Positions 1-8,946 of a stretch of 64,000 nucleotides of DNA are shown one piece after another. The position numbers and the translations under genes were made by a program. The notes under the pieces are model-generated. The model was not told where the DNA came from and ran no database searches. It saw only the letters and a program-made list of their open reading frames with translations. This DNA comes from JAUIET01 sp039111475 (GTDB lineage Bacteria > Pseudomonadota > Gammaproteobacteria > Pseudomonadales > JAUIET01): NCBI GenBank assembly GCA_039111475.1, contig JBCCIP010000004.1:62001-126000 (forward strand), read 5' to 3'. The first letter of the stretch is position 1. Each line of letters opens with the position of its first letter.

Positions 1-1429
1 TGGCAATAGGCCCCTGGGCAATGTCTTTGGCGTCGAATACCAAGGATTCCGATGTCCAGGTATTGCTGTCGGTAACCATTGTCACGACATAACCATCGTC
101 TTCATCGTTATCTCGCGTGGCGCCTTTCACCGGAGCGAAACTGGCTTCACTTCCAAACACGCCTTCACCATAATCCCATTTGTCGTACTGACCGGTTTCG
201 TTGTTGTATTTAACCAGCGCGTTAAAGCGCAGTGTTGCGCCATTCTCGTGCAACCGTGGAATATGCTGATGATAGGCAAACTTGCTTTGCACACCGTGAA
301 ATAGTTGGTTCGTTATATTGAACTCAGTATTCAAATCATCGATATCGCCTTCCCGAACTTCACCTGTTTTCAGGTTAAAGCGCCAACGATAGTTGTTCGA
401 TTCATTGCGCATATACACAAGCATATGCCCCAATTCGCCGCCACCTTGTGGAAGACGCAGAGGATTTTTCGTGCGGCTGCCATCCATAACTACCCAGTCA
501 CCCTCTTCCCAGCAGTTGGATACATGCAAAATGAAGCAGGGCTCACATTCAAACCAGCGAATGTCGCTTGATTCACCGTAACGCGGGATAATGCCAAACC
601 GCGCTGGCATGTTTTGATGAAAATCCAGCACCATTTTTCCATGTTTTCGCAGCAAGTTAGCATCATGGAATAGCGGTAAGTCATGGAGAATGGTGTAATT
701 GCTGGTAAAGCCAAAGTCATGCGGTCGGCGTGGCCCTGGAAGATCGATTGGCACTTCCATACGCAGTGTGCCATCTGGATTGCTGATGCCATACGTCATG
801 TAAGGCGCGTCGTCACAATAATCCATAAACAGCATTTCGCCTGTGTTCCAGTCGACATGATTGTGCGCAGACATGTTTCGTCGGGTGCGACCGCTCAGGT
901 GGTACTCGCCCTCGTTTTCCAATGTGATTGGGTCCATTTTGCAAGGCCTTCCTGAATGGTACCAGGTAGGCATAAGTTTCCCTGCAAACACCGTAACATC
1001 GGTGTTACAGGTATCTCGGATTGGAAAATCAGGCATGGAAAAGTCAAACGTTCCCATAACACCAGGCCACAAAGATCGGCCCTTCTCTTTTTCTAACAAA
1101 AAACCCTTGGTGTGAATGTAGCTGTTTCGATAGGATGCCTGGCCATCGCGAAAATGCACAGCATGCATCATTCCGTCCCCATCGAAAGGGTGAAACAAAC
1201 CCTCGGGCTTATGGGCAGTATTGGGTCCATTGCGGAAATAGGCACCGTCCAGGTTATCGGGTAGCTCACCGATAATCGCAAGCTTTTCGGCGCTTATTTC
1301 CTCGGTAATAGGCGCATAAGCACCGTGCAAGTAGGGGTTGTCTACCTCGTAAATCCATGCGGGAGCGTCGTCAAATTGGGTTACTTCACCGAGGCATTCT
1401 TCGGTAATCGGATACGCCGTTGCGCTCAT
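1..1429 (-). CDS. Carotenoid oxygenase family protein (carotenoid/stilbene cleavage dioxygenase), 3' end outside window
   Basis: Reading frame translated from the complement; it stays open for 476 codons to the window edge, so the C-terminus is missing. The family uses a non-haem iron held by four histidines to cleave a C=C double bond of carotenoids, apocarotenoids or stilbenes. Family marks seen: GELPDNLDGAYFRNGPN near residues 54-70, HPFDGDGMMH at 80-89, and three likely iron ligands, His189 (SAHNHVD), His237 (HDFGFT) and His302 (FILHVSN). The fourth would lie beyond the edge. No signal peptide is apparent, so probably cytoplasmic. It is divergent from the LLM oxidoreductase across a 253-bp gap. 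The family assignment is firm; whether the substrate is a carotenoid or a lignin-type stilbene cannot be read from the sequence. Confidence 0.9.
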   Translation of the reverse strand, partial: MSATAYPITEECLGEVTQFDDAPAWIYEVDNPYLHGAYAPITEEISAEKLAIIGELPDNLDGAYFRNGPNTAHKPEGLFHPFDGDGMMHAVHFRDGQASYRNSYIHTKGFLLEKEKGRSLWPGVMGTFDFSMPDFPIRDTCNTDVTVFAGKLMPTWYHSGRPCKMDPITLENEGEYHLSGRTRRNMSAHNHVDWNTGEMLFMDYCDDAPYMTYGISNPDGTLRMEVPIDLPGPRRPHDFGFTSNYTILHDLPLFHDANLLRKHGKMVLDFHQNMPARFGIIPRYGESSDIRWFECEPCFILHVSNCWEEGDWVVMDGSRTKNPLRLPQGGGELGHMLVYMRNESNNYRWRFNLKTGEVREGDIDDLNTEFNITNQLFHGVQSKFAYHQHIPRLHENGATLRFNALVKYNNETGQYDKWDYGEGVFGSEASFAPVKGATRDNDEDDGYVVTMVTDSNTWTSESLVFDAKDIAQGPIA

Positions 1430-1682
1430 AGTATGTTGATCCTGTATTTGCCATTGCTGCGTGCTTGCGACATGTAAGCCTGGCTTGTAAATTGGCTGGC
1501 ATTTGTTTGATTGCGCGGACACCAGCCGTAACTTGTATAAATAGACTAGCACCTTTGCGCACCGTATACTAGTTCAGCTCGGCGCTAGTTACATCGGCAT
1601 TGTGTCGTAAATCGGGTCGGCCTGCGACGATTTGACTCGCACCGGGCATAATCGTGATTCGATGTTTTAAACGGGGTAGATC

Positions 1683-2651
1683 ATGAGCATCAGTGTTGTC
1701 ACGCCACTCTGGCAGGATCAGCCGTCCAGCGACAATATAGAGATAGCGCTAAACGCAGAGCGACATGGCTTCTCTGACCTCTGGATTGGCGAGATGGCTA
1801 CCTTTGACGCCTTTGCGTTTGCCACAGCCGTTGGCTGTGGTCAGGGTGATATGGCGTTGAATATAGGCCCGCTGGCAGTCGATGTGCGCACGTCTTTGAC
1901 AATGGCAATGGGTGTTGCATCGGTTGCGGAGCTTACCGGTCGCACAGTGCGCCCGGCGATTGGCAGTTCCAGTAAGGTAGTTGTTGAGGAGTGGCACGGC
2001 AGATCACGTCAGCGTCCGGCCAAGCACCTTGATGAGGCGGCCGTTATTTTGAGAGGCCTTTTGGATGGAGAAAAGGTGGCATTCCGCGGCGAACTGGCGA
2101 GCTGTAATGGTTACCATTTACGTACCAAGCCGCCGGGTGCGCATATTACGGTGGCGGCCTTTGGTCCGCTAGCGGTTAAAGCAGCCGCGCGGCAAGCGGA
2201 TCGCATGTTGCTAAACTTGGTCACTACTCATTCTGTGGCAAGGCTCAAGCAGCAGCTAGAAGATGAGGCAAAGACGGCAGGTCGTGTAACCCCCAAATTG
2301 GCAGCCTGGTTGGCCTGTGCTGTTGACCCAACGCCGGAGGCCATTGGCCAAATGCTGCGTTCTAAGGTGGGTTATTTGTCCGCTCCTGGCTACAGCGACA
2401 TGTTTATTGAAGCTGGTTTCGAAGAGCTGGTGAGTTTTGCGAAAACCCGGCCTCATCCAAAGGAAGTATTGGCCGCGATGCCAGCCGAAATCGCTGCGGC
2501 CGTTGGAATGATCGGAGACATTGGCACGGTTAGGCAACGAGTTGCGGAGTATCAGGCTGCCGGGATTGACGAAATCTGCATTGTGCCTGCCACTGCCGGT
2601 GACCCTGTTGCTGATCGAACACTGCAGGCAGTGAAATCCATGTTTGACTAG
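1683..2651 (+). CDS. LLM class (luciferase-like) flavin/F420-dependent oxidoreductase
   Basis: 322-residue protein of the bacterial luciferase-like TIM-barrel family, which uses FMN or F420 for monooxygenation or hydride transfer. The N-terminus (MSISVVTPLW) leads into the first strand, ERHGFSDLWIGE near residues 27-38 is the usual early helix-strand, and the RPAKHLDEAAVILRGLLDGE stretch around 110-130 is typical of LLM proteins annotated as F420-dependent. The C-terminal part, with IGDIGTVRQRVAEYQAAGIDE and a following valine-proline strand, is also standard. The ATG follows a GGGG-containing leader. It stands alone, divergent from the carotenoid oxygenase and convergent with the thiolase. 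The substrate is unknown. Gammaproteobacteria often lack F420, so FMN is the likelier cofactor (inference). Confidence 0.82.
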   Translation: MSISVVTPLWQDQPSSDNIEIALNAERHGFSDLWIGEMATFDAFAFATAVGCGQGDMALNIGPLAVDVRTSLTMAMGVASVAELTGRTVRPAIGSSSKVVVEEWHGRSRQRPAKHLDEAAVILRGLLDGEKVAFRGELASCNGYHLRTKPPGAHITVAAFGPLAVKAAARQADRMLLNLVTTHSVARLKQQLEDEAKTAGRVTPKLAAWLACAVDPTPEAIGQMLRSKVGYLSAPGYSDMFIEAGFEELVSFAKTRPHPKEVLAAMPAEIAAAVGMIGDIGTVRQRVAEYQAAGIDEICIVPATAGDPVADRTLQAVKSMFD

Positions 2652-2756
2652 TGCGACTGGTGTGATTAGGCAATTTTGCTACGCATACACCGATAGCAGG
2701 TCATGCTTCGCAACAGCACTCTCAAGGCATTCCTGAAAGGCTTGTGCAATAGCCTG

Positions 2757-3962
2757 CTAGGCCACGCGCTCAATCATTAGTGCGCTACCGGCACCCGCTG
2801 CACCCGCCGCCGCAACAATGCCTGTTGTTAAACTGCGTCGTTCCAACTCGTCCAGCAGCGTGCTGGTCATGATCGCACCAGTGGCTCCTAGCGGGTGCCC
2901 CAGAGCGATGCAGCCGCCGTTTACGTTCAACTTGTCATCGTTAATGCCAAGCTCCTGTTGGCAATACACCATGGTAGCGGCGAACGCTTCGTGAATCTCA
3001 AACAGATCTACATCGTTTGCGCTCAGGTTTTCCCGTCGCATCAGTTCTTTGGTCGCTGCAACGCAGCCGGCGATAACAGTATGAATGTTGTCGTTGACGT
3101 TGACCATCGCGCGAATGCGAGCCCTAGGTTTTATCGCCAGTTGCTCTCCGGCTTCAAGTGACGCGATCAGCACTGCGGCAGCGCCATCGGCCATCGCAGG
3201 TGAGTTTGCTGCGGTATGCACGTGGCGAATCGCCTTCAAGTCGGGGTAATGCTGAAGATAATCCGCGTCGATTCCGCTTGCGCCCAATGTGACAAAGGAG
3301 GGTTGCATATTCGCCAGGGTTTCCTTACTCGTTCTTGGACGAATCAATTCGTCGTGCTCTACGAGCACGTCTTTAACCGGATTCTGTACGGGGATGATAG
3401 ACGTGTAAAATCCATTCGCACATGCGTGCTGTGCGCGCTGGTGACTGAGCAAAGCAATGTGGTCGGCTTGCTCGCGGCTAACGTCATGCAAGGTGGCCAC
3501 CAGATCAGCACCGCAGCCCATCATGTACATCCCCATTTTTTTGGCAATTGCGTGGTCAAGAAATGCGGCGGGCTGATCGGAAAACATAGTAATACGAGAC
3601 AGCATTTCAACCCCACCGGCAACCACCATGTCGTCAACCGAGGTCATAACCTTCATCGCAGCCAGGCTAATGGCATCCACTCCGGAAGAGCAATAACGAT
3701 TAACTGTTATTCCAGGAATGTTGCCGGGCCAGCCATGATGTAAGGTTGATGTTTTTGCGATATTAGCCGCCAACTCGCCGTGTTGTGTGGCGCAGCCCAA
3801 AATCACGTCACCAACTCTTGCAGGGTTAAGCCCAGTGCGCTGTTCCAATGCGGTGTAGAGCAGGCTCATCAATTCATAAGGGCTTAGATCGTGCAGTCCA
3901 CCGTCGGCTCGTGCCTTGCCGCGCGGTGTGCGAACAGCATCAAAGATATAGGCGTCTTTCAC
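2757..3962 (-). CDS. Thiolase family acyltransferase with Ala in place of the second catalytic Cys
   Basis: 401 residues, full thiolase length. Thiolases cleave 3-ketoacyl-CoA or condense acetyl-CoA units. Seen: nucleophile Cys91 in NRYCSSG, HEAF motif with His324 (where biosynthetic thiolases often carry Asn), and GHPLGATG with His356. At the last motif, where most thiolases read LCxGGGxG with the acid/base cysteine, this protein reads AAAGAAGAGSA and the aligned position is Ala386. It may therefore be altered in activity or rely on another base. It begins about 300 bp from the divergent PaaN-like gene and converges on the LLM gene. It could be a degradative FadA/FadI-type enzyme for a ring-degradation product; the altered motif argues against ordinary PhaA. 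Confidence 0.88.
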   Translation of the reverse strand: MKDAYIFDAVRTPRGKARADGGLHDLSPYELMSLLYTALEQRTGLNPARVGDVILGCATQHGELAANIAKTSTLHHGWPGNIPGITVNRYCSSGVDAISLAAMKVMTSVDDMVVAGGVEMLSRITMFSDQPAAFLDHAIAKKMGMYMMGCGADLVATLHDVSREQADHIALLSHQRAQHACANGFYTSIIPVQNPVKDVLVEHDELIRPRTSKETLANMQPSFVTLGASGIDADYLQHYPDLKAIRHVHTAANSPAMADGAAAVLIASLEAGEQLAIKPRARIRAMVNVNDNIHTVIAGCVAATKELMRRENLSANDVDLFEIHEAFAATMVYCQQELGINDDKLNVNGGCIALGHPLGATGAIMTSTLLDELERRSLTTGIVAAAGAAGAGSALMIERVA

Positions 3963-4098
3963 GGTGTAGTCTCAATAGGTCGAAGGCCGTTATTGTATCA
4001 GCGACGTGACTCAATCAGTATCTTTCATTAAAAGACCATAGGAGATACACTTTGCAGCGTGACGGGTGGATAACGAAACTACCTTAGTCGTAGAGTCC

Positions 4099-4210
4099 GG
4101 ATTTGAATCGAGTGTCGACTAACGAGACACGCCGTAAACCCATCCATGGGGTCTTGTGTTCGAGGTCCCTCTCTCACACAGTCTCGTTAGCCGACACTCA
4201 ATTCAAATCC
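4099..4210. repeat. Long imperfect inverted repeat (extragenic palindromic element) upstream of the PaaN-like gene
   Basis: The 30-base arms 4099-4128 and 4181-4210 are reverse complements at 28 of 30 positions. They enclose 52 bases with a small perfect hairpin, CCCATCCATGGG (4139-4150). The element sits in a 300-bp gap between divergent genes, where no other feature was found. The hairpin tip CATCCATG recurs in the elements at 12.2-12.4 kb and 56.4-56.5 kb. It is probably a REP/MITE-like mobile palindrome or a transcribed stem-loop; there is no coding capacity. Confidence 0.75.
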
Positions 4211-4262
4211 TATGTGCCAGATTTAGACTTCAGCGATTACCTTCGCAGGGATAGGGTCAACA

Positions 4263-5939
4263 ATGCAAAAATTTTTTGAACAACACCAAGCCACACTTAA
4301 CAAAGCCATAGACGCCTGCAAGAAGCGCTACGCCTGGACCGCCTATGTTGAAAGCCCCAGCAGCAAAATTCATGGCAAAGAGATTCCAGCGGCTGGCAAA
4401 CAAAACTTCCAGCGGCTGCTGGGTAACGATTATGATCTTCAGCAGCCTGGCGAAATAGGTCGCGTCGGTGAGGAAGTATCACCCTATACTCGCCAGCCTC
4501 TCGGCATTACCTATCCTAAGGTTGATGTTTACCAATTGTACCCAGCGATTGAAGCGGCAATGCCTGCCTGGCGCGACGCCACTGTAGAAACGCGCACTGG
4601 GCTCTGCCTTGAGATTCTCGACCGTTGCAGCACGCAACTGTTTGAAAATGCGCACGCCACAATGCACACCGCGGGCCAAAGTTACATCATGGCCTTCGCT
4701 GGTAGTGGTGCAAACGCGTTAGACCGTGGGCTGGAAGCGTTGGCGTACGCCTATCAGGCGATGAAAGATGTGCCTGAAAGTGCTGAGTGGGAGCGAACCT
4801 TTGGAACCGATGGCGCGGCCAAATTAAAGAAAAAGTATAAGCTGATGCCCAGAGGGGTTAGCCTTGCAATCTGCTGCGCCACGTTCCCGCTTTGGAACGG
4901 CTACCCCGCATTAATTGCCAGTCTGGCCACTGGCAATCCCGTAGTATTTAAGCCACACCCAAACACTGTATTGCCCGTTGCACTGGCAGTCAGCGTGTGC
5001 CGCGAGGTGTTGAGCGACGCAGGCTTTGATCCTAACCTGGTCACAATGGTTGCTGATACACAAGAGCAACCGGCAACTATGGCGCTGCTGGCGCATCCAA
5101 GTACGGCGATTATCGATTTCACCGGCAGTCCTAGCTTTGGTCAGTGGATAGAAAGTAACTGCCGGCAGGCGCAGGTGTATACCGAAACGGCCGGGTGTAA
5201 TTCGGTTGTCATTGAATCAACCGATAACCTGGGTGCGATGTGCAAGGCCATTGCGCATTCCCTGTGTCAAGCGTCGGCGCAGATGTGCACCAGTGTGCAG
5301 AACATTCACATTCCGGCTGACGGTATTTTGGCGGCGGGTGAATATGTTAGTTTTGATCAGGTAGCGCATGCCTTGGTGCATGCCGTTGATCAGCACCTGG
5401 CCGACCCAAAGATGGCGACGTTTTTGTGCGGTACTTTGGTCAGCGATGACATTTTTGAGAACATTGATCGGGCACGTGAGGCCGGCAGCGAACGTGGCAG
5501 AATACTTCGTGATTCAGCGCCTTTTTCTGCGCCTGAGTTTCCAGATGCGCGCACAGCAACGCCCTTAATGCTGGAAGTTACCCAGGCGGAGAGTGATCTG
5601 TATCGCGCTGAGCATTTTGGCCCTATTTCGTTCTTGATTAAAGGCGATACGGCTCATCATTGTCTTCGTGGCGCGACGTCAGATGCGCGAGAATGTGGAG
5701 CGATTACCTCGCATGTCTACTCGGTGGATACTGAATTTCTTGAAGTAGCACAAGACGCCTATAATATGGCTGGCGCATCAGTGGCCTGCAATCTAATGGG
5801 TATGCCCATCAATTTTGCCGCCGCTTACAGCGATTTCCATGTGACTGGCTTAAATCCGGCGGGCAACGCATGTCTCGCTGACCTTGCTTTCGTTGCCAAT
5901 CGCTTTCGCATCGTGCAGCGCAAGGTGATGACTGCGTAA
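4263..5939 (+). CDS. paaN: PaaN/PaaZ-type aldehyde dehydrogenase (phenylacetate degradation protein PaaN-like)
   Basis: 558 residues of the aldehyde dehydrogenase superfamily, closest by eye to the PaaN/PaaZ ALDH branch, in which the enzyme oxidises the semialdehyde left after ring opening in phenylacetyl-CoA-type catabolism. Seen: the cofactor-binding stretch NPVVFKPHPNTVLP around residues 225-240, the general-base glutamate in YTETAGCN and the catalytic cysteine in AQMCTSVQN. E. coli PaaZ is longer because it carries a fused MaoC-type hydratase domain; that is absent here. No paaABCDE genes lie nearby, so the pathway need not be phenylacetate. A lipocalin-like gene follows 38 bp downstream and an OYE-family gene after that, suggesting one transcription unit. 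The superfamily is certain and the branch is likely. Confidence 0.82.
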   Translation: MQKFFEQHQATLNKAIDACKKRYAWTAYVESPSSKIHGKEIPAAGKQNFQRLLGNDYDLQQPGEIGRVGEEVSPYTRQPLGITYPKVDVYQLYPAIEAAMPAWRDATVETRTGLCLEILDRCSTQLFENAHATMHTAGQSYIMAFAGSGANALDRGLEALAYAYQAMKDVPESAEWERTFGTDGAAKLKKKYKLMPRGVSLAICCATFPLWNGYPALIASLATGNPVVFKPHPNTVLPVALAVSVCREVLSDAGFDPNLVTMVADTQEQPATMALLAHPSTAIIDFTGSPSFGQWIESNCRQAQVYTETAGCNSVVIESTDNLGAMCKAIAHSLCQASAQMCTSVQNIHIPADGILAAGEYVSFDQVAHALVHAVDQHLADPKMATFLCGTLVSDDIFENIDRAREAGSERGRILRDSAPFSAPEFPDARTATPLMLEVTQAESDLYRAEHFGPISFLIKGDTAHHCLRGATSDARECGAITSHVYSVDTEFLEVAQDAYNMAGASVACNLMGMPINFAAAYSDFHVTGLNPAGNACLADLAFVANRFRIVQRKVMTA

Positions 5940-5976
5940 TGCAAGTGATAACGTTGATGACTGTAATGGGCACACT

Positions 5977-6375
5977 ATGATCGATTTGTTAGGAACCTGG
6001 TCGCTGGAATCGTGCATCAGTTATAGGAATGGGCACGGCAAACCCAGTTTTGGCAATCCGCCCATTGGCCAGATTCAATACGCCGCCGACGGAAAAATGT
6101 CTGCGTTTCTGATGGACCCGGCGTGGACTGAGAAGGGCGATGCGATAGCTAATGGCTTGAGCGACTTTTTTTCATACGCGGGTCGTTGGGCGTTAACAGG
6201 CGATCAGGTGCGCCATGATATCGAAATTTGCTCGATACCTAACAGAGTCGGTACGACATTTGTGCGCACGCTAACGCCGAAAGGTGATAATCGTATGGAA
6301 TTATCCACGGCTCCAGAAACGTCAAGATCGGGTGCGGTGTATGTGACTGTTTTGAGCTGGAAAAAAGTAGTGTGA
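5977..6375 (+). CDS. Lipocalin-like domain protein
   Basis: 132 residues. The opening MIDLLGTWSLESC, followed by IGQIQYAADGKMSAFL near residues 30-46 and the AGRWALTGDQVRHDIE strand pair, fits the lipocalin-like (Lipocalin_5) small beta-barrel family found beside catabolic genes. The fold suggests binding of a small hydrophobic compound; no catalytic residues are evident. There is no signal peptide, so it is likely cytoplasmic. It lies between the PaaN-like dehydrogenase and an OYE-family gene on the same strand with short gaps, so it probably shares their transcript. Its role is unknown. Confidence 0.7.
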   Translation: MIDLLGTWSLESCISYRNGHGKPSFGNPPIGQIQYAADGKMSAFLMDPAWTEKGDAIANGLSDFFSYAGRWALTGDQVRHDIEICSIPNRVGTTFVRTLTPKGDNRMELSTAPETSRSGAVYVTVLSWKKVV

Positions 6376-6444
6376 GATGTATCAACACGTTCAACAGCCG
6401 ATGGAACAAGGCCCTCAACGACAATACAGACACTGAGCGTACTA

Positions 6445-7680
6445 GTGGATACAAAAAATTCACCGTTTGACCCCATCCAAATAGGCGTTCTGTCACTGCG
6501 CAATCGATTTATCAAATCAGGCGCTAATGAGGCGATGAGTAAGGAAGGTCGACCGACTCACGCGCTTGTTAAGCACCACAAAGATCTGGCCGCCGGGGGT
6601 GTGGCGATGACCACCGTTGCCTATATTGCGGTGTCTGAAATAGGCCGTACTCTGCCAAATCAGATTTGGATACGTCCCGAGATTGTTGACGATTTGAAGA
6701 TACTAACCGGTGCTGTGCACGCTGAGGGCGGTGCAATTTCTGCACAAATAACTCACGGCGGTTCTTTTGTCACTGGAATGCACGTGAATCAACGATTAAT
6801 GAGTACCTCGTCAGGGTTTAATCCCGCCGGGATGATGAAAGCCAACTTTCTTACCCGCGGCATGAACGCTGAGGATATGAAAAACGTAATCGCTCAGTTT
6901 GTTCTGGCGGCTGAGTTGGCCAGAGACGCAGGATTCGACGCCGTTGAACTGCATATGGGCCATGGCTACTTGCTTAACCAGTTCATCTCGCCCTTGAATA
7001 ATCGTCGCACCGACAAATACGGTGGCTCAGCGGAAAACCGGGTACGCTTCCCGGCTCAGGTACTGAAGGCCGTCAAGGAAGCCGTAGGTCAACAAATAGC
7101 GGTGCTGGCAAAAATCAATGTATCAGACGGTGTTAAGCGTGGCGCAGATGAAAACGATGCCATCGTTACTGCAAAAGCGTTGGAAAAAGCAGGCGCCGAC
7201 ATGCTTGTGTTGTCGGGCGGTAGAAACGTTGAATCAACCTGGTTCATGTTTGGCAGCAATATGAATCGTCCGGTCATTAGTAATATGCTGCGCTCACAAA
7301 AGGAGTGGATTGCGGCTTTTATGATGAACGCGGTGGCGCAATCGGAACCCAAAATTTCGTTTAAGGAAATGTATTTTCTGGAATATTCACGCGCCATACG
7401 CAAAGCAGTCAGCGTTCCACTCGCTTATTTAGGCGGCGTTAAGTCCTTGGAAAATGCCGAAAAAGCAATGGCCGAAGGTTTTGAGTGCATTGTTTTGGCC
7501 AGAGCACTGCTTCATGAGCCGGCGTTGGTCAATAAATTCAGATCCGGAGAACTTATTGCCTCAGGTTGCGACAATTGTAACGCATGTGTTGCCTATATTT
7601 ATCATCCTGATGGCACGCGCTGTGTGTACAGACCAGAAAATGACCCCGAGCTCTCTGAGCCCATAATGACTGCAACATAG
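6445..7680 (+). CDS. NADH:flavin oxidoreductase, Old Yellow Enzyme family, stand-alone barrel with Fe-S-type Cys cluster
   Basis: 411 residues with a GTG start. FMN TIM-barrel of the OYE family: FDPIQIGVLSLRNRF at the N-terminus, HMGHGYLLNQFISPLNNRRTDKYGG near residues 170-195 (the usual HxxHGY..FLSP..N.R.D.YGG motif) and the phosphate-binding end LGGVKSLENAEKAMAEG. Near the C-terminus Cys375, Cys378, Cys381 and Cys393 form a C-x2-C-x2-C-x11-C pattern like the [4Fe-4S] site of 2,4-dienoyl-CoA reductase and trimethylamine dehydrogenase. Those enzymes carry a further FAD/NAD domain, which is absent here. It probably reduces an alpha,beta-unsaturated carbonyl or dienoyl intermediate. It is last in an apparent operon after the PaaN-like and lipocalin-like genes. 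Confidence 0.85.
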   Translation: MDTKNSPFDPIQIGVLSLRNRFIKSGANEAMSKEGRPTHALVKHHKDLAAGGVAMTTVAYIAVSEIGRTLPNQIWIRPEIVDDLKILTGAVHAEGGAISAQITHGGSFVTGMHVNQRLMSTSSGFNPAGMMKANFLTRGMNAEDMKNVIAQFVLAAELARDAGFDAVELHMGHGYLLNQFISPLNNRRTDKYGGSAENRVRFPAQVLKAVKEAVGQQIAVLAKINVSDGVKRGADENDAIVTAKALEKAGADMLVLSGGRNVESTWFMFGSNMNRPVISNMLRSQKEWIAAFMMNAVAQSEPKISFKEMYFLEYSRAIRKAVSVPLAYLGGVKSLENAEKAMAEGFECIVLARALLHEPALVNKFRSGELIASGCDNCNACVAYIYHPDGTRCVYRPENDPELSEPIMTAT

Positions 7681-7706
7681 CGCCCTCAGTGATCAAAGCC
7701 TCTTAG

Positions 7707-8912
7707 CTAGTCATCTGCACCAAGGCGCAGCGGAATCAAAATCACGACCGCCAGCAGCAACACACCAACAAAAGACTGTAATAACAGCACATAGTTGCCT
7801 GTCATATCCACCACTTTTCCGGCGACAATAAATCCGGGCATAATGATTAAGCTAATCAGTGGTGACATCAAACCCATGGCGCGGCCATAACTCACCAGAC
7901 CAAACGCTCGCGCCATCATGGCACCCCACACAGGCAGTTGACCGCCTGCGGCCAGGCCCAAAAACGACGCAGCCAACACCATCATGGCGTAGCTGGGTTC
8001 TGTCGACAGAATAGCAAAACCAATCGCGACCAAACACATGGCCAGCCAAAGACCAATTTTAAGATTTATTTTATCGGCGGCGTAACCAAATGCGATTTTT
8101 CCAACAATACCGCCAATGGCGACAACGGTAATCAATTGTCCTGCATCTGCTGTGCTTTGACCCAGTGCGGTGGCATAGGGTGTAATGTTGGCGAGTATTG
8201 AGGTATACACGCTAAAAAGCAGGCTTAATGGAACACCAATCAGCCAGAATGCCGAACTGCCTACAATATTTTTGCTGGTCAGTGCGCCAATGGCTTGATT
8301 GCTGCTAGTCTGTAAATGCGCATCTTCAATCTCCAATCCTGCTTCGCCAGGCGTACCTCGAATGCTGAGTACAACAACGGGTAACACGATAAACAGAATT
8401 GCATAGGCGAGATACTCCAAGGCGCCGCGCCAGCCGTACTGAGCTATGCCGTATGCCATCAGCATCGGAATGACCATCCCACCAACAGAAGTTCCCAAGG
8501 CCGAGATTCCTAATGCTCTTCCTCGACTGGTTGTAAACCATCGGGAAATCGTAGTGGTTGATGGCAGTGAGCCAACCAGCGCATTGGCCAGCGCCATGGT
8601 TAACCCAAACAACACAACATACTGGGTAATAGAGGTCACGATCGACAAAACGTATATGCCCGCCGCAAACATAATGGCGCCTGCTGCCATGACCCATCGT
8701 GTTGAATAACGATCGACCAAAATGCCGCCCAATGGCATGGCTGCCAAGCCGAAAAACGTACCGGCGCTGAGGCTGTACATCACCTGTTCAAGACCTACAT
8801 TAAACTCCGCCTGTACCGGTGCTACTAGCAGGCTAACCGCATAGGTAAAAAAGCCCATAACGAATAACTGCGCGATAAAAGTACCGCCAACTATGGCCCA
8901 TCCGAAAAACAT
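7707..8912 (-). CDS. Major facilitator superfamily transporter
   Basis: 401 residues with about 12 hydrophobic segments. Seen: GWAIVGGTFIAQ at the start, the loop 2-3 motif PLGGILVDRYSTRWVM near residues 60-75, and a central hydrophilic loop around 190-215 splitting two six-helix halves. It resembles the MFS branch that carries monocarboxylates and other organic anions. It lies 34 bp downstream of the large OYE-family gene on the same strand, so it probably imports a substrate or exports a product of that enzyme. The substrate cannot be inferred from sequence. Confidence 0.85.
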   Translation of the reverse strand: MFFGWAIVGGTFIAQLFVMGFFTYAVSLLVAPVQAEFNVGLEQVMYSLSAGTFFGLAAMPLGGILVDRYSTRWVMAAGAIMFAAGIYVLSIVTSITQYVVLFGLTMALANALVGSLPSTTTISRWFTTSRGRALGISALGTSVGGMVIPMLMAYGIAQYGWRGALEYLAYAILFIVLPVVVLSIRGTPGEAGLEIEDAHLQTSSNQAIGALTSKNIVGSSAFWLIGVPLSLLFSVYTSILANITPYATALGQSTADAGQLITVVAIGGIVGKIAFGYAADKINLKIGLWLAMCLVAIGFAILSTEPSYAMMVLAASFLGLAAGGQLPVWGAMMARAFGLVSYGRAMGLMSPLISLIIMPGFIVAGKVVDMTGNYVLLLQSFVGVLLLAVVILIPLRLGADD

Positions 8913-8946
8913 AATCAGTCACCTACTCAATTTGTTGCTTTTCTAA

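Noticed and set aside
1541..1556. ATAGAC at 1541 as a sixth TetR operator
   Set aside because: Only the left half-site is present; the right half (GTCTAT) is missing, so the carotenoid oxygenase is not placed in the regulon.
3216..3743. 175-codon plus-strand frame inside the thiolase gene
   Set aside because: Antisense shadow; the thiolase frame carries all recognisable motifs.
4150..4190. T-arm-like GTTCGAGGTCCC suggesting a tRNA fragment
   Set aside because: No acceptor, D or anticodon arm could be drawn; the sequence is the loop of a 30-bp inverted repeat.
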